A DNA stretch of 24,189 nt from a virus, in the IMG/VR virus record IMGVR_UViG_3300031857_001357, positions 1 to 24,189 of that record. One strand, 5' to 3'. Positions 1 to 6,840 of this stretch are shown here, in pieces. The position numbers and the translations under genes were made by a program. The notes beneath the pieces were generated by a model. That model was not told where the DNA came from, made no database searches, and saw nothing but the letters and a program-made list of their open reading frames with translations. Numbering within the stretch: position 1 is the stretch's first letter; each line of letters starts with the position of its first letter.

Positions 1-41
1 GTTTGAACTTACCCACATGCAAGGAACAAAAAGGGACCCAA

Positions 42-812
42 TCACCGCGAGCCGAACACCAACCGTTCAAAGATCGACGGAAATTTTTCACCAAATTTTT
101 TCGCCAAGATATCTTGCACTGGGAACTGGGGCTCATACCGGGGCTGACGCGTGATATGAAAAATCGTGTGAAAGCCCCTCGGTGGGCCGCCTCTGGCTGA
201 TCTTGCGCCAACGCGTGCGTAGATACCACGGGGCAAGCCCCCAGGCGTGCCAACAAAGAAATCAGATTGATTGCGCTTGCGTTGTGACCGACGTGAGCCT
301 GAGACATTTTGCGTTGCGCCTTGCTCGCGCAGGCCGCCGATACGGCTGAGGATGCGCACCATGGTGGGCCCTGGCACGTTGCCGTATTGGTTCAGCTTTA
401 AGGGGTATACGCCACCATTCGGCCGCGATTCGGCGGGAACGATATATTCCCCTGCCCTTAGGACGCCCTTGGCTTGCATTGCGGCTTCACTGCGCTTCTC
501 GCTTCGACGACCACCGCCGACCATTGGCTGCAGATACTTTGCAGCAGCGGTGCCCTTGACTGCGGTGTCTTTGAAGCCAAAGCGAGCCGATAGGTCGCCG
601 GGCTTTGCCTTCTCAACAAACATAGAGTTCGTAGTCCACTTGGTCGGCTTATCGATGTATCGCGGCGTGACGTTCTTCAAATAATCGCGTGCATCGTATG
701 CCGCAAGTGTCATGGCCTTGGCCAAGTCGTTATTAAGGTTGCCACGTACAGCTGAAGTAAAACGAGCCAACTGATCTAGCTGGCTCGTATCAATACTGAA
801 GCTGAGGTTCAC
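42..812 (-). CDS. Putative phage tail/neck morphogenesis protein
   Basis: A 256-residue protein, probably a minor virion or tail-completion protein. The N-terminal half contains a helical segment followed by NVTPRYIDKPTKWTTNSMFV (about residues 47-66). That pattern, a Pro-Arg, Asp-Lys-Pro-Thr and a Thr-x-Asn turn, I associate with phage morphogenesis proteins of the minor-tail-Z/HK97-gp10-like type; the assignment is from remembered family patterns only. The middle is rich in Gly/Arg/Lys (GGGRRSEKRS), and the C-terminal third is basic. The start is GTG at 812, overlapping the clamp stop (GTGA), so it is translationally coupled to the clamp. A virion protein directly behind a replication clamp is unusual and suggests the boundary between replication and structural modules. 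No signal peptide or membrane segment is seen. Confidence 0.55.
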   Translation of the reverse strand: MNLSFSIDTSQLDQLARFTSAVRGNLNNDLAKAMTLAAYDARDYLKNVTPRYIDKPTKWTTNSMFVEKAKPGDLSARFGFKDTAVKGTAAAKYLQPMVGGGRRSEKRSEAAMQAKGVLRAGEYIVPAESRPNGGVYPLKLNQYGNVPGPTMVRILSRIGGLREQGATQNVSGSRRSQRKRNQSDFFVGTPGGLPRGIYARVGARSARGGPPRGFHTIFHITRQPRYEPQFPVQDILAKKFGEKFPSIFERLVFGSR

Positions 813-1846
813 TCGCGCACCTGAACCGGCATGACCAGATAAGTCTGACCGATGACAACAGGCGATGTGGAGGTACTGGACTGAATGGTGATCCCAGTAT
901 CCGTGAAGCCCTTGAGGCCATCCACCAAGTAGTGGACGTTGACGGCCAGCTGCGGCAGCTTGCCATCACATGCGACGGACTCAGTGCCGCTGCTGGATTC
1001 AGATTCGGCGGTCACCTCAATGGCACCGGCCTTGACGGTCAATCGCACGATGTCATTAGGTGAGACGCACGCGATCCGCTCCAATGCTGCCAGTAAGGCC
1101 TCGCGGTTACAGGTGGCCTTGGACTTGAAGGTGGCGGGTATGAGCTGCTGCACTGCGGGATAGGCGCCATCCAATGTGCGCGTGATCATGCGCGTGGTGC
1201 TGTCCAGCTGGATTGCAACCTGCCCGCCATCAATGGCAAACGATGCAGGGTGCCGCACTTGCGCCATGGCCCGGGATGGGATGACAACATCCATCTTTGG
1301 CGCGTCGCAGGCCAGTGTGCGTGATGCAAGGCGATGGCCATCAGTGGCTTCGATGCGCAGCTCGCTGCCATCGCTAACCAGATGAATGCCCGTGAGCACT
1401 TGCTTCGATTCATCGGTGCTGGCTGCCACCATCACAGCGGCCAAGGGCGCCGCCAGATCGATCGCTGCAGCGCCTGCAGCGTCCACGGCGGGCAGCCCGG
1501 GGAAATCATCAGCAGATGCCGCAGAGAGGCTGTAGGAGCCGCCTGCGGTCGCCAGTGCGACGCGATCGCCGTCAACGGTCAACGAGACCACGCTGCCGCC
1601 CTCGAGTCGGCCTGTGATGTCCGCCAGCAGGCGGTATGGCACGACGGTGGCACCAGCGGTGTCAACCATGGCATCGATGGTGGACTGAATGCCGATCTGC
1701 AGGTCGTAGGCGGTCAGCTGCAGCTTGCCGGCGTCGGCGGTCAGCAGGACGCCAGAGAGGATCGGATGGGTCTTGCCATTGCCGACAGCGCGCGCCACAG
1801 CGCGCAGCGCACGGCTGAGGTCGGATTGGGTGCAGGTGATTTTCAT
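809..1846 (-). CDS. dnaN: DNA polymerase III beta subunit-like sliding clamp
   Basis: A 345-residue beta clamp, the ring that tethers replicative polymerase to DNA. The N terminus (MKITCTQSDLSRALRAVARAV...THPILSGVLLTA) is the classic first clamp domain. EATDGHRLA near residue 170 marks the second domain, and the protein ends YLVMPVQVRE, the conserved clamp C terminus. It is slightly shorter than most bacterial DnaN (about 365-390 residues) and acidic segments are reduced. ATG at 1846 overlaps the stop of the upstream small ORF (ATGA), and its own stop overlaps the next GTG. No DNA polymerase gene is in the window, so the clamp probably recruits either the host Pol III or a phage polymerase encoded elsewhere. 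It could be a captured host gene that has diverged; family assignment is strong, partner assignment is inference. Confidence 0.92.
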   Translation of the reverse strand: MKITCTQSDLSRALRAVARAVGNGKTHPILSGVLLTADAGKLQLTAYDLQIGIQSTIDAMVDTAGATVVPYRLLADITGRLEGGSVVSLTVDGDRVALATAGGSYSLSAASADDFPGLPAVDAAGAAAIDLAAPLAAVMVAASTDESKQVLTGIHLVSDGSELRIEATDGHRLASRTLACDAPKMDVVIPSRAMAQVRHPASFAIDGGQVAIQLDSTTRMITRTLDGAYPAVQQLIPATFKSKATCNREALLAALERIACVSPNDIVRLTVKAGAIEVTAESESSSGTESVACDGKLPQLAVNVHYLVDGLKGFTDTGITIQSSTSTSPVVIGQTYLVMPVQVRE

Positions 1847-2046
1847 TGAGCAGCAGCTTCGGATAGGGCTTTGATGATGAGGTCGCAGTCAGCTTGAAAC
1901 GATGCCACCAGCTCCAGTGGGATGGAGCGGGCATCGTCCTGTGCGTTGTCGCGGATGGCATCGGCATAGGCGCGTGCCATCACCAGGGTGTCGTGCAGCC
2001 GGTTGATCACCGGCGATTGCTTGGCGGAAATGTCAATGGGGTTCAT
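1843..2046 (-). CDS. Small hypothetical protein between primase and clamp
   Basis: A 67-residue, largely helical protein (MNPIDISAKQSPVINRLHDT... ending IIKALSEAAAQ) that I do not recognise. ATG at 2046 is preferred because residues upstream in the same frame come from the CCTCAC-repeat region. An upstream TTG at 2097 would add 17 residues (MQDGSRRSRVALATRLH) and does have a GTGAGG about 6 bases before it, but that hexamer is part of the repeat cluster rather than a convincing ribosome site. The stop overlaps the clamp start (ATGA). Position first in the clamp transcript suggests a replication accessory role, but nothing in the sequence shows a function. Confidence 0.6.
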   Translation of the reverse strand: MNPIDISAKQSPVINRLHDTLVMARAYADAIRDNAQDDARSIPLELVASFQADCDLIIKALSEAAAQ

Positions 2047-2100
2047 GTGCAGCCGTGTGGCCAATGCAACCCTACTGCGCCGTGATCCATCCTGCAACAG

Positions 2101-2357
2101 TGCCTCACGCGCCTCACGCTTGCCTCACGCCTTTTGTGAGGCAAAAATCCCAGTCCAGGACTGGGTTCTGCCCCTCTCCTCACAACCTCACAAAAAAAAG
2201 GATATATAGATAGATGGGAAACCTTATCCCCCTCTATGGGGGTATGGGTCTTTCTATAAGGGGGGATCTCTCGGTAAACCGTGAGGACCGTGAGGACCGT
2301 GAGGATTGAGTGGTGGACTGGGTTCTCAGCCTCACAACTGCCTCACAAGCCTCACAA
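2101..2357. repeat. CCTCAC/GTGAGG repeat cluster, candidate replication origin
   Basis: The noncoding stretch between the primase-helicase stop and the clamp module carries eight CCTCAC hexamers (2103, 2112, 2123, 2178, 2186, 2330, 2341, 2350) and four inverted copies GTGAGG (2136, 2281, 2290, 2299). The last three are an exact 9-base tandem (GTGAGGACC). A 12-base direct repeat GGACTGGGTTCT (2158-2169 and 2315-2326) precedes a CCTCAC group each time. The centre (2191-2216) is A-rich/A+T-rich (A8, then GATATATAGATAGAT). CCCCC/GGGGG (2228-2242) and CCTTAT/ATAAGG (2222-2227/2256-2261) can form nested hairpins. Iteron-like repeats plus an A+T-rich tract beside a primase-helicase are typical of phage or plasmid origins. 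Regulatory operators for the divergent-side RHH protein are an alternative. Confidence 0.6.
2143..2165 (-). terminator. Intrinsic terminator candidate after primase-helicase
   Basis: A perfect 17-base palindrome CCCAGTCC-A-GGACTGGG (2149-2165) is followed, reading on the minus strand, by A then TTTTT (2147-2143). A 6-7 bp usable stem and a U-run make it terminator-like for the leftward primase transcript. It sits within the repeat cluster, so it could instead be a protein-binding palindrome. If it terminates, the clamp gene needs readthrough or its own promoter, which I cannot clearly place. Confidence 0.45.
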
Positions 2358-4820
2358 CTAGACCTTGATCTGCACCGCGCGGCTGGTTCCACCGCTGCCT
2401 TTGAACCAGATCGAGCCTGTCTTCTTGGCGTCAGGCAAACGCGCCAGCACGGTGGGCCAGCAGTTGCCCCATGCCGTATCCGCGAGCATTGAGGCGATGG
2501 CATTGGCGGTGCTGCTGACGATCACGCAGCCGTCCTCAGCCTTGATGCCATGGCGCCCGAGCACGTTCTGGGCCTCGGTGGCGGTGACATGCGGATCGCC
2601 GCCGCGATGGAGGGCAAGATCAACCAGCTCGGATACGGTGCGTGTCACGGTGCGATCGCCCTCAACGCGCAGCTGGTGCTGCAGGATCCGCTGCAGGCAT
2701 CGACGCTCGTCTGAGACTTCAACGGCCTGGCTGTAGCTGGTCCAGTCGTTCTGTTCAATCAATGCCCATGCCTGATCGCGGGTTACCACCTCACGCGACT
2801 GCAGCGCCCATGCACCGGCCAGCAGGGTGCCGTATTGGTCGCCAAGGCGCTGTGAGTCGAATGCCTCGGCCGCGGCCTTGACGAACACTTTGACGGATTC
2901 GCGGATGACAGGGATCAGCTCAACGGTGCGGGCGATCAGGCGTTGGCCGATGCGGTCGCTGATGTAGCGATCCAGATCGCGGTCCAATGCCTCCCAGTGC
3001 GCGGCGCGTTCCGACTTGGGCAGCTCGGCTGGGTTGCGGAGCGTGAGCTGCGCAAAGCGGGACTTGTCGGCGCCCTGCTTCAAAGCAGTGGCGATGCTGC
3101 TCATCAGGAACATGGAGCGGATGGTGTACCGCTGCGTGTCACCTTCTGGCGAGCCCTTGAGGGTATGCGCGCGGCTCTCACTGCTGGCGACCCGGGCGAG
3201 GCCGAGCACTGCTTGCATCCGCTGCTGATCATTGCGCTCATTGCTTTCGGCTTCGTCGAAGACCACCGGCAGCGCATCAGCGCGCAGGGCCTGCCGGATG
3301 CCGGGCTCGGTGGTGTTGCCTGCCACGATGAGACCCATGTCACCGAGGAGTGGGGTGACATAGCGGCCGAGCACCTCGGACTTGCCGGAGCCGGATCCTG
3401 CAGTCAGCCAGGCATGTGGCCGCCAGTCAAGCGCGCCGCAGATGGGCGCCAGAGTGACCCAACCAGCCAGCAGCATCCCGGAGGCTGGCACCTCCCACAG
3501 GAAGCGCTCAGCAATGTCAAGCACCTGGAAGGCCGCGGCGTCATCCAATGGCTGCACGCCTGATGGCCCCTGCAGGCGGCTGAGGCGCTGGTAGACGTAA
3601 CTGCTGCCGGTGATGCCATCGCATACGGTGCGGCTGGCGCCATCAACGATCAGCTGATCACCGAGGTGTAGGACTGATCGACCGCCATCCCACCATGCAC
3701 CACGTCCGCGGATGCGATCGGGAGAGTAGACACCAGCCGCGGCCTGCTGGGTAAACATGCTGCTGGCGGCTGCCGTCCAGTTGACGCCTGTCTTGGATGG
3801 ATAGAGCGTCTCCCAGTACGACAACGGCGCCAGCGCGCAGAGGTTGGTGCCGGTGTGGCTGCTGCGCGATAGGCGGCAGACTTGCCCGGTGCTGATCGGC
3901 TGGTAGTAGTAGCCATCACCATCGAAGCCAAGGCAGGCGAAGTGCTCGCCAGCGGCTGGCAGTGGCTCGGGATCTGGCTGCGCTATCGGCTCCGGCGGCT
4001 CCGGCGCCGCGCTGGGCGCCTCGATTGGCGGTGATCGGTTGGCCTTGAGGTAGGCGGCAGCTTCTGCTGGCGTCCATGTGGCATCAGCAAGATCCCACCC
4101 ATCGGCAACGCCATCTGGTGTGGTGACGATCCGCACCTGCGCCACGCCGATCGACAGCAGGCGCCCGGCCAGCTTGACCATCGCCTGGCGGCCGACATCA
4201 TCAGCATCGGGCCATAGCGTGCAGCGCCGCCCGGCTAGGGCTGTCCAATCGGCCTTGTCGATCGCTTTGCAGCCCGATGGCCAGGTGGCGACCGCAGCTG
4301 ATGGGAACAGGCGCGCGGCAGCGTCGGCGGTCTTCTCGCCTTCAACGATGAGCACCGGCGCATCGGCGCCCCGCCGCGCCCAGTACAGCGGCCTTGGTGC
4401 TGGCGGCGCCTTCCATCGCCAGCCGGTGCCGTCGTACCAGAGCGGTCTGATCTTCTTGCCGGGGAAGCGGCAGACGATGAAGGTGCTGCTGTAATGCCAG
4501 ACCTGCTCAGCGCCGGCAGTCGGTGGATCCGGCACTACCGACAGGTGCTGCTCAATGCGCTGGCACGCTTCGGCATACGGCCAGCCGGTGATGCGCGTCA
4601 GCAGGTCCATGCCGTTGCCGCCGCCGCCACCGCCATCCTTCCCGCCGCATTGGTTGCAGAACCACGAGCCACCGCCATCCTTGTCGTCGAAGCGGTAGCG
4701 ATCACTGCCGCCGCAGCAGGGACAGGGCTGATGCTTGTCGGTGAGCTGGTCAGCCGTGAGCCCGCCCAGTGCCGCCAGCAGGTCCGGCCACCTGCCGCGG
4801 GTGAGGTCTTGGATGGTCAT
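2358..4820 (-). CDS. Primase-helicase (zinc finger, TOPRIM, P-loop ATPase)
   Basis: An 820-residue replication protein combining primase and helicase parts. Residues 33-58 form a CHC2/P4-type zinc finger (CPCCGG ... FCNQCGG). Residues 155-210 hold a TOPRIM fold with VLIVEGEKTADAA (157-168) and LWPDADDVGRQA (202-213) carrying the acidic metal ligands. A Pro/Glu-rich linker spans about 264-291. The C-terminal half is an ATPase with Walker A AGSGSGKS (474-481) and Walker B LPVVFDEAE (517-525), resembling DUF927/D5-type phage helicases. It would unwind the origin and lay down primers. ATG at 4820 overlaps the stop of the small RHH gene (ATGA). The stop abuts the CCTCAC repeat cluster, the likely site of action. 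Family assignment is strong, activity is inferred. Confidence 0.88.
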   Translation of the reverse strand: MTIQDLTRGRWPDLLAALGGLTADQLTDKHQPCPCCGGSDRYRFDDKDGGGSWFCNQCGGKDGGGGGGNGMDLLTRITGWPYAEACQRIEQHLSVVPDPPTAGAEQVWHYSSTFIVCRFPGKKIRPLWYDGTGWRWKAPPAPRPLYWARRGADAPVLIVEGEKTADAAARLFPSAAVATWPSGCKAIDKADWTALAGRRCTLWPDADDVGRQAMVKLAGRLLSIGVAQVRIVTTPDGVADGWDLADATWTPAEAAAYLKANRSPPIEAPSAAPEPPEPIAQPDPEPLPAAGEHFACLGFDGDGYYYQPISTGQVCRLSRSSHTGTNLCALAPLSYWETLYPSKTGVNWTAAASSMFTQQAAAGVYSPDRIRGRGAWWDGGRSVLHLGDQLIVDGASRTVCDGITGSSYVYQRLSRLQGPSGVQPLDDAAAFQVLDIAERFLWEVPASGMLLAGWVTLAPICGALDWRPHAWLTAGSGSGKSEVLGRYVTPLLGDMGLIVAGNTTEPGIRQALRADALPVVFDEAESNERNDQQRMQAVLGLARVASSESRAHTLKGSPEGDTQRYTIRSMFLMSSIATALKQGADKSRFAQLTLRNPAELPKSERAAHWEALDRDLDRYISDRIGQRLIARTVELIPVIRESVKVFVKAAAEAFDSQRLGDQYGTLLAGAWALQSREVVTRDQAWALIEQNDWTSYSQAVEVSDERRCLQRILQHQLRVEGDRTVTRTVSELVDLALHRGGDPHVTATEAQNVLGRHGIKAEDGCVIVSSTANAIASMLADTAWGNCWPTVLARLPDAKKTGSIWFKGSGGTSRAVQIKV

Positions 4821-4948
4821 TGCTTAAGCGCCCGCTCCAGTAGCACGCGGATCGCCGTTGCCCGCGACATGGCATCACCACGCCACGCATCCAGCCGCCG
4901 CAACAGCTCAGGCGTCAGGCGCACGGGTGTGGGATGGGCAAGACGCAT
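4817..4948 (-). CDS. Small ribbon-helix-helix (CopG/Arc-like) DNA-binding protein
   Basis: A 43-residue ORF read directly from the minus strand. It begins MRLAHPTPVRLTPELLRRLD, continues AWRGDAMSRATAIRVLLE and ends RALKQ. The short beta strand (PVRLT), helix A (PELLRRLDAWR), turn and helix B (MSRATAIRVLLERAL) match the ribbon-helix-helix pattern, in which dimers bind DNA through the strand. TGA overlaps the primase ATG, so the two are co-transcribed and coupled. It is divergent from the plus-strand gene at 5041 and close to a 15-base palindrome at 5001-5015, so it may autoregulate the divergent region, or bind the short CCTCAC repeats. No Shine-Dalgarno is obvious before ATG 4948. Fold call is moderate, role is inference. 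Confidence 0.7.
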   Translation of the reverse strand: MRLAHPTPVRLTPELLRRLDAWRGDAMSRATAIRVLLERALKQ

Positions 4949-5000
4949 CAGCTGGCGGTGGGGGCTTGCGGACTGTAGCCGCCGCTGCTACGGTCGGCCA

Positions 5001-5015
5001 GTCAGCTCAGCTGAC
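5001..5015. promoter_or_regulatory. Palindromic operator candidate in divergent region
   Basis: GTCAGCT-C-AGCTGAC is a perfect odd-centred palindrome in the 92-base gap between the divergent RHH gene (start 4948) and the plus-strand gene (start 5041). It is followed at once by three tandem ACACC pentamers (5014-5028). The symmetry and position suit an operator for a dimeric repressor such as the adjacent RHH protein. No clear -10/-35 pair is visible on either strand here. Confidence 0.4.
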
Positions 5016-5040
5016 ACCACACCACACCACAAGACCAGAA

Positions 5041-5664
5041 ATGGCAACCGCAACGACTGCAGTGGCGATCACGTCGCCTGACTTCCGGCGCTTGAGCCTG
5101 AACATCCGCGGCACGACGCCGCTGGTGATCAATCGCTTCAGCGCCAAGGCAATGGAGATCATGCGCCAGACGCAGGAGGCTGGCAGCACAGCCAAATCAA
5201 GAAAGACACGCGAGGCAAAGGACTTCGACGCGTTGTACGAAGGCGCAAAGCACGTGGCGGGAGATGGATGGGAGGGCATTCATGCCGCTGCATTTCGGAA
5301 TGCCGCCATCAGCGCCTGCCGCGCATGTGGCTTCAAGATGACGCACGCCAAGTTGGCCTTCATGGTTGAGCATGATGGCTTCGACCGCGTTGACGGCGCG
5401 CCATTGGTCAGGCTGACCAGTGGCGAGGCTGAGCCATGGGTGGCGCCTACGCGCAATGCGACGGGCGTAGTTGACCTGCGCTGCCGGCCGATGTATCGGG
5501 ATTGGGGCGCAACGCTAAGGATCCGGTACGACGCCGGGATGCTTACGGCCGAGGATGTCGTCAATCTGATGGCCCGCGTTGGGCTGCAGGTCGGCATTGG
5601 CGAAGGCCGACCTGATTCCAAGATGAGCGCCGGGCTTGGCTTCGGCCTGTTCGAGATCCTCTAA
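5041..5664 (+). CDS. Conserved phage protein of unknown function
   Basis: A 207-residue soluble protein, first gene of the rightward operon. Features include NIRGTTPLVINRFSAKA near the N terminus, an AGSTAKSRKTREAKDFDALYEGA segment, an internal HAAAFRNAAISACRACGFKMT, and a C-terminal glycine-rich GIGEGRPDSKMSAGLGFGLF. I associate this arrangement with an uncharacterised family seen in phages of several proteobacteria and cyanobacteria; no activity is known to me. ATG at 5041 is chosen because the frame upstream reads through the antisense of the RHH gene and the ACACC repeats. No Shine-Dalgarno is visible. It immediately precedes the pentamer array, and in my recollection the next gene downstream is also a recurrent phage neighbour, but that is memory, not a search. 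Confidence 0.75.
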   Translation: MATATTAVAITSPDFRRLSLNIRGTTPLVINRFSAKAMEIMRQTQEAGSTAKSRKTREAKDFDALYEGAKHVAGDGWEGIHAAAFRNAAISACRACGFKMTHAKLAFMVEHDGFDRVDGAPLVRLTSGEAEPWVAPTRNATGVVDLRCRPMYRDWGATLRIRYDAGMLTAEDVVNLMARVGLQVGIGEGRPDSKMSAGLGFGLFEIL

Positions 5665-5695
5665 GCAATGCACCTCACGGCATCACATCGCATTG

Positions 5696-6028
5696 CGGGC
5701 GAGGCCTGGCTTGGCGGGGCCTGGCGCGGCCGGGCGGGGCATGGCACCGCAGGCCTGGCTAGGCGCGGCTGGGCGCGGCGCGGCTCGGTCAGGCACCGCA
5801 GGCATGGCGTGGCGAGGCTCGGCGAGGCACGGCCGGGCACGGCGCGGCCAGGCACCGCAGGCGTGGCGCGGCAAGGCCTGGCGAGGCCGGGCGTGGCAGG
5901 GCACCGCAGGCAAGGCTCGGCGCGGCGCGGCCTGGCTGGGCTCGGCACCGCAGGCCTGGCCTGGCCCGGCTTGGCACGGCCGGGCACGGCGCGGCCAGGC
6001 ACCGCAGGCGTGCCGTGGCTGGGCTGGC
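5696..6028 (+). repeat. NNGGC pentanucleotide array with six identical 9-base separators
   Basis: About 330 bases built almost wholly of NNGGC pentamers with variable NN. Blocks of 10, 8, 10, 8, 7 and 9 pentamers are each closed by the same separator ACCGCAGGC, at 5746, 5795, 5854, 5903, 5947 and 6001; a degenerate tail of about three units follows. Distances between separators are 49, 59, 49, 44 and 54, all equal to 4 modulo 5, so each separator shifts the pentamer register by one base. One 40-base stretch is exactly duplicated (5826-5865 and 5973-6012). Five of six frames are open only because NNGGC repeats can make just one stop (TAG), so coding is not implied. No gene is called here; a structured or repeat RNA, packaging/replication site or recombination site are possibilities. 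Confidence 0.9.
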
Positions 6029-6046
6029 AGCGCTAGCAACGGTTCG

Positions 6047-6072
6047 GCGTGGTCGGCAACGGCCACGCTTTT
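6047..6072 (+). terminator. Intrinsic terminator or attenuator after the pentamer array
   Basis: GCGTGGTC (6047-6054) can pair with GGCCACGC (6061-6068), an 8-bp stem with one G-U pair and the 6-base loop GGCAAC, followed at once by TTTT (6069-6072). It lies between the end of the array and the ATG at 6092. It could end a transcript covering the array, or attenuate entry into the downstream genes. The U-run is short, so termination may be partial. Confidence 0.5.
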
Positions 6073-6091
6073 ACTCACTCACTTTTTAACC

Positions 6092-6580
6092 ATGGATCAG
6101 TACAAGTTCCGCAATGGCTGGCGTGTTGCTGGCGTTGATGCTCAGACGGTTGGCGATGAATTGCGCCGCATCTATGACGGCAATGGCGAATTGACCGCAC
6201 CATTGGTGGTTGATGAGGCCAGGCCTGATGATGCTCCATTGCATCCGGCCTTTGAATGGAATGATGAGATCGCGGCCGAATTGCACCGCGAACATCAGGC
6301 GCGAACGATGATCCGTTCGGTTGAGATCATCCGCAATGATGAAACGCATCCGAGCTTCGTGCATGTCAGCAGCGTTGGGAGTTACATCCCAGGTGAGATA
6401 ATCGCCCAGGATGTTGATCTGTATGAAACTGCATGGCGTGATGCCGCTGATCGACTTGGACAGGCTCATCACGCCTTGTTGAAATTGCAGCAGCTGGCAG
6501 CCACTAGAAAGCCAGCCGCATCGACCAAGATCAAGCGCGCATTGTCTCACGTGCAGAAAGCCAAAGAGGCCGTGGCATGA
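6092..6580 (+). CDS. Conserved phage protein of unknown function
   Basis: A 162-residue protein starting MDQYKFRNGWRVAGVDAQTV. It has an acidic middle (VVDEARPDDAPLHPAFEWND) and a coiled-coil-like C terminus (DAADRLGQAHHALLKLQQLA ... HVQKAKEAVA). I recall similar phage proteins with a DESRPEDAPLHPVFEW-like core, none with a known function. The frame is open upstream through the whole pentamer array to 5636. I choose ATG 6092 because the sequence before it is repeat-derived Ala/Arg/Gly text and because the terminator-like hairpin lies just upstream. The leader TTTTACTCACTCACTTTTTAACC has no Shine-Dalgarno. The stop overlaps the next ATG (ATGA). Confidence 0.78.
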   Translation: MDQYKFRNGWRVAGVDAQTVGDELRRIYDGNGELTAPLVVDEARPDDAPLHPAFEWNDEIAAELHREHQARTMIRSVEIIRNDETHPSFVHVSSVGSYIPGEIIAQDVDLYETAWRDAADRLGQAHHALLKLQQLAATRKPAASTKIKRALSHVQKAKEAVA

Positions 6581-6840
6581 GCGATTACCAGGCATTTCTA
6601 GGTTCCAAATCCACCGCCTGCCCGCTATCCGGTTTTGACCCGCAGCATGCCATGTCACTTCAATTACCTCACCGCATTTACAAAATCACGTACCAACGCC
6701 CGTGGGGCGTTTGCACAATCAACACCGCACAGTTTAAAACAGAAGACGAATTGCGCGTTGGCTTCGCAAAATCGTATCCGGGCTGTGAGCTTTTATCTGT
6801 TGAAGATGTAACTACTTATTTCTTCCCGGCCAACAAATGA
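6577..6840 (+). CDS. Hypothetical protein, first gene of the IbrA/IbrB cassette
   Basis: An 87-residue protein that I do not recognise. It has an N-terminal SDYQAFLGSKSTACPLSGFD, a central ITYQRPWGVCTINTAQFKTE and a C-terminal YPGCELLSVEDVTTYFFPANK, suggesting a small alpha/beta domain with three cysteines. There is no signal peptide or membrane segment. Both ends overlap neighbours by ATGA, so it is coupled to the IbrA-like gene. From here through the IbrA-like gene the DNA is visibly richer in A and T (more TTT, ATT, AAA codons) than the flanking operon, which suggests a shared foreign origin. Confidence 0.65.
   Translation: MSDYQAFLGSKSTACPLSGFDPQHAMSLQLPHRIYKITYQRPWGVCTINTAQFKTEDELRVGFAKSYPGCELLSVEDVTTYFFPANK

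Noticed and set aside
1-41. Start of a further minus-strand gene at an ATG near position 19
   Set aside because: Only six codons are in the window and no ribosome site is visible; cannot be supported.
5665-5696. GCAATGC/GCATTGC inverted repeat as terminator of the 5041 gene
   Set aside because: The loop is 18 bases and there is no U-run after it.
5696-6028. CRISPR array
   Set aside because: Separators are only 9 bases, spacers are themselves pentamer repeats of unequal length, and no cas gene is present.
5636-6091. Long open frames on both strands across the pentamer array (Arg/Gly/Ala/Trp-rich proteins)
   Set aside because: A repeat of NNGGC permits only TAG as a stop, so five frames are open by composition. 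The translations are low-complexity and shift register at each separator; only the part from ATG 6092 looks like a protein.
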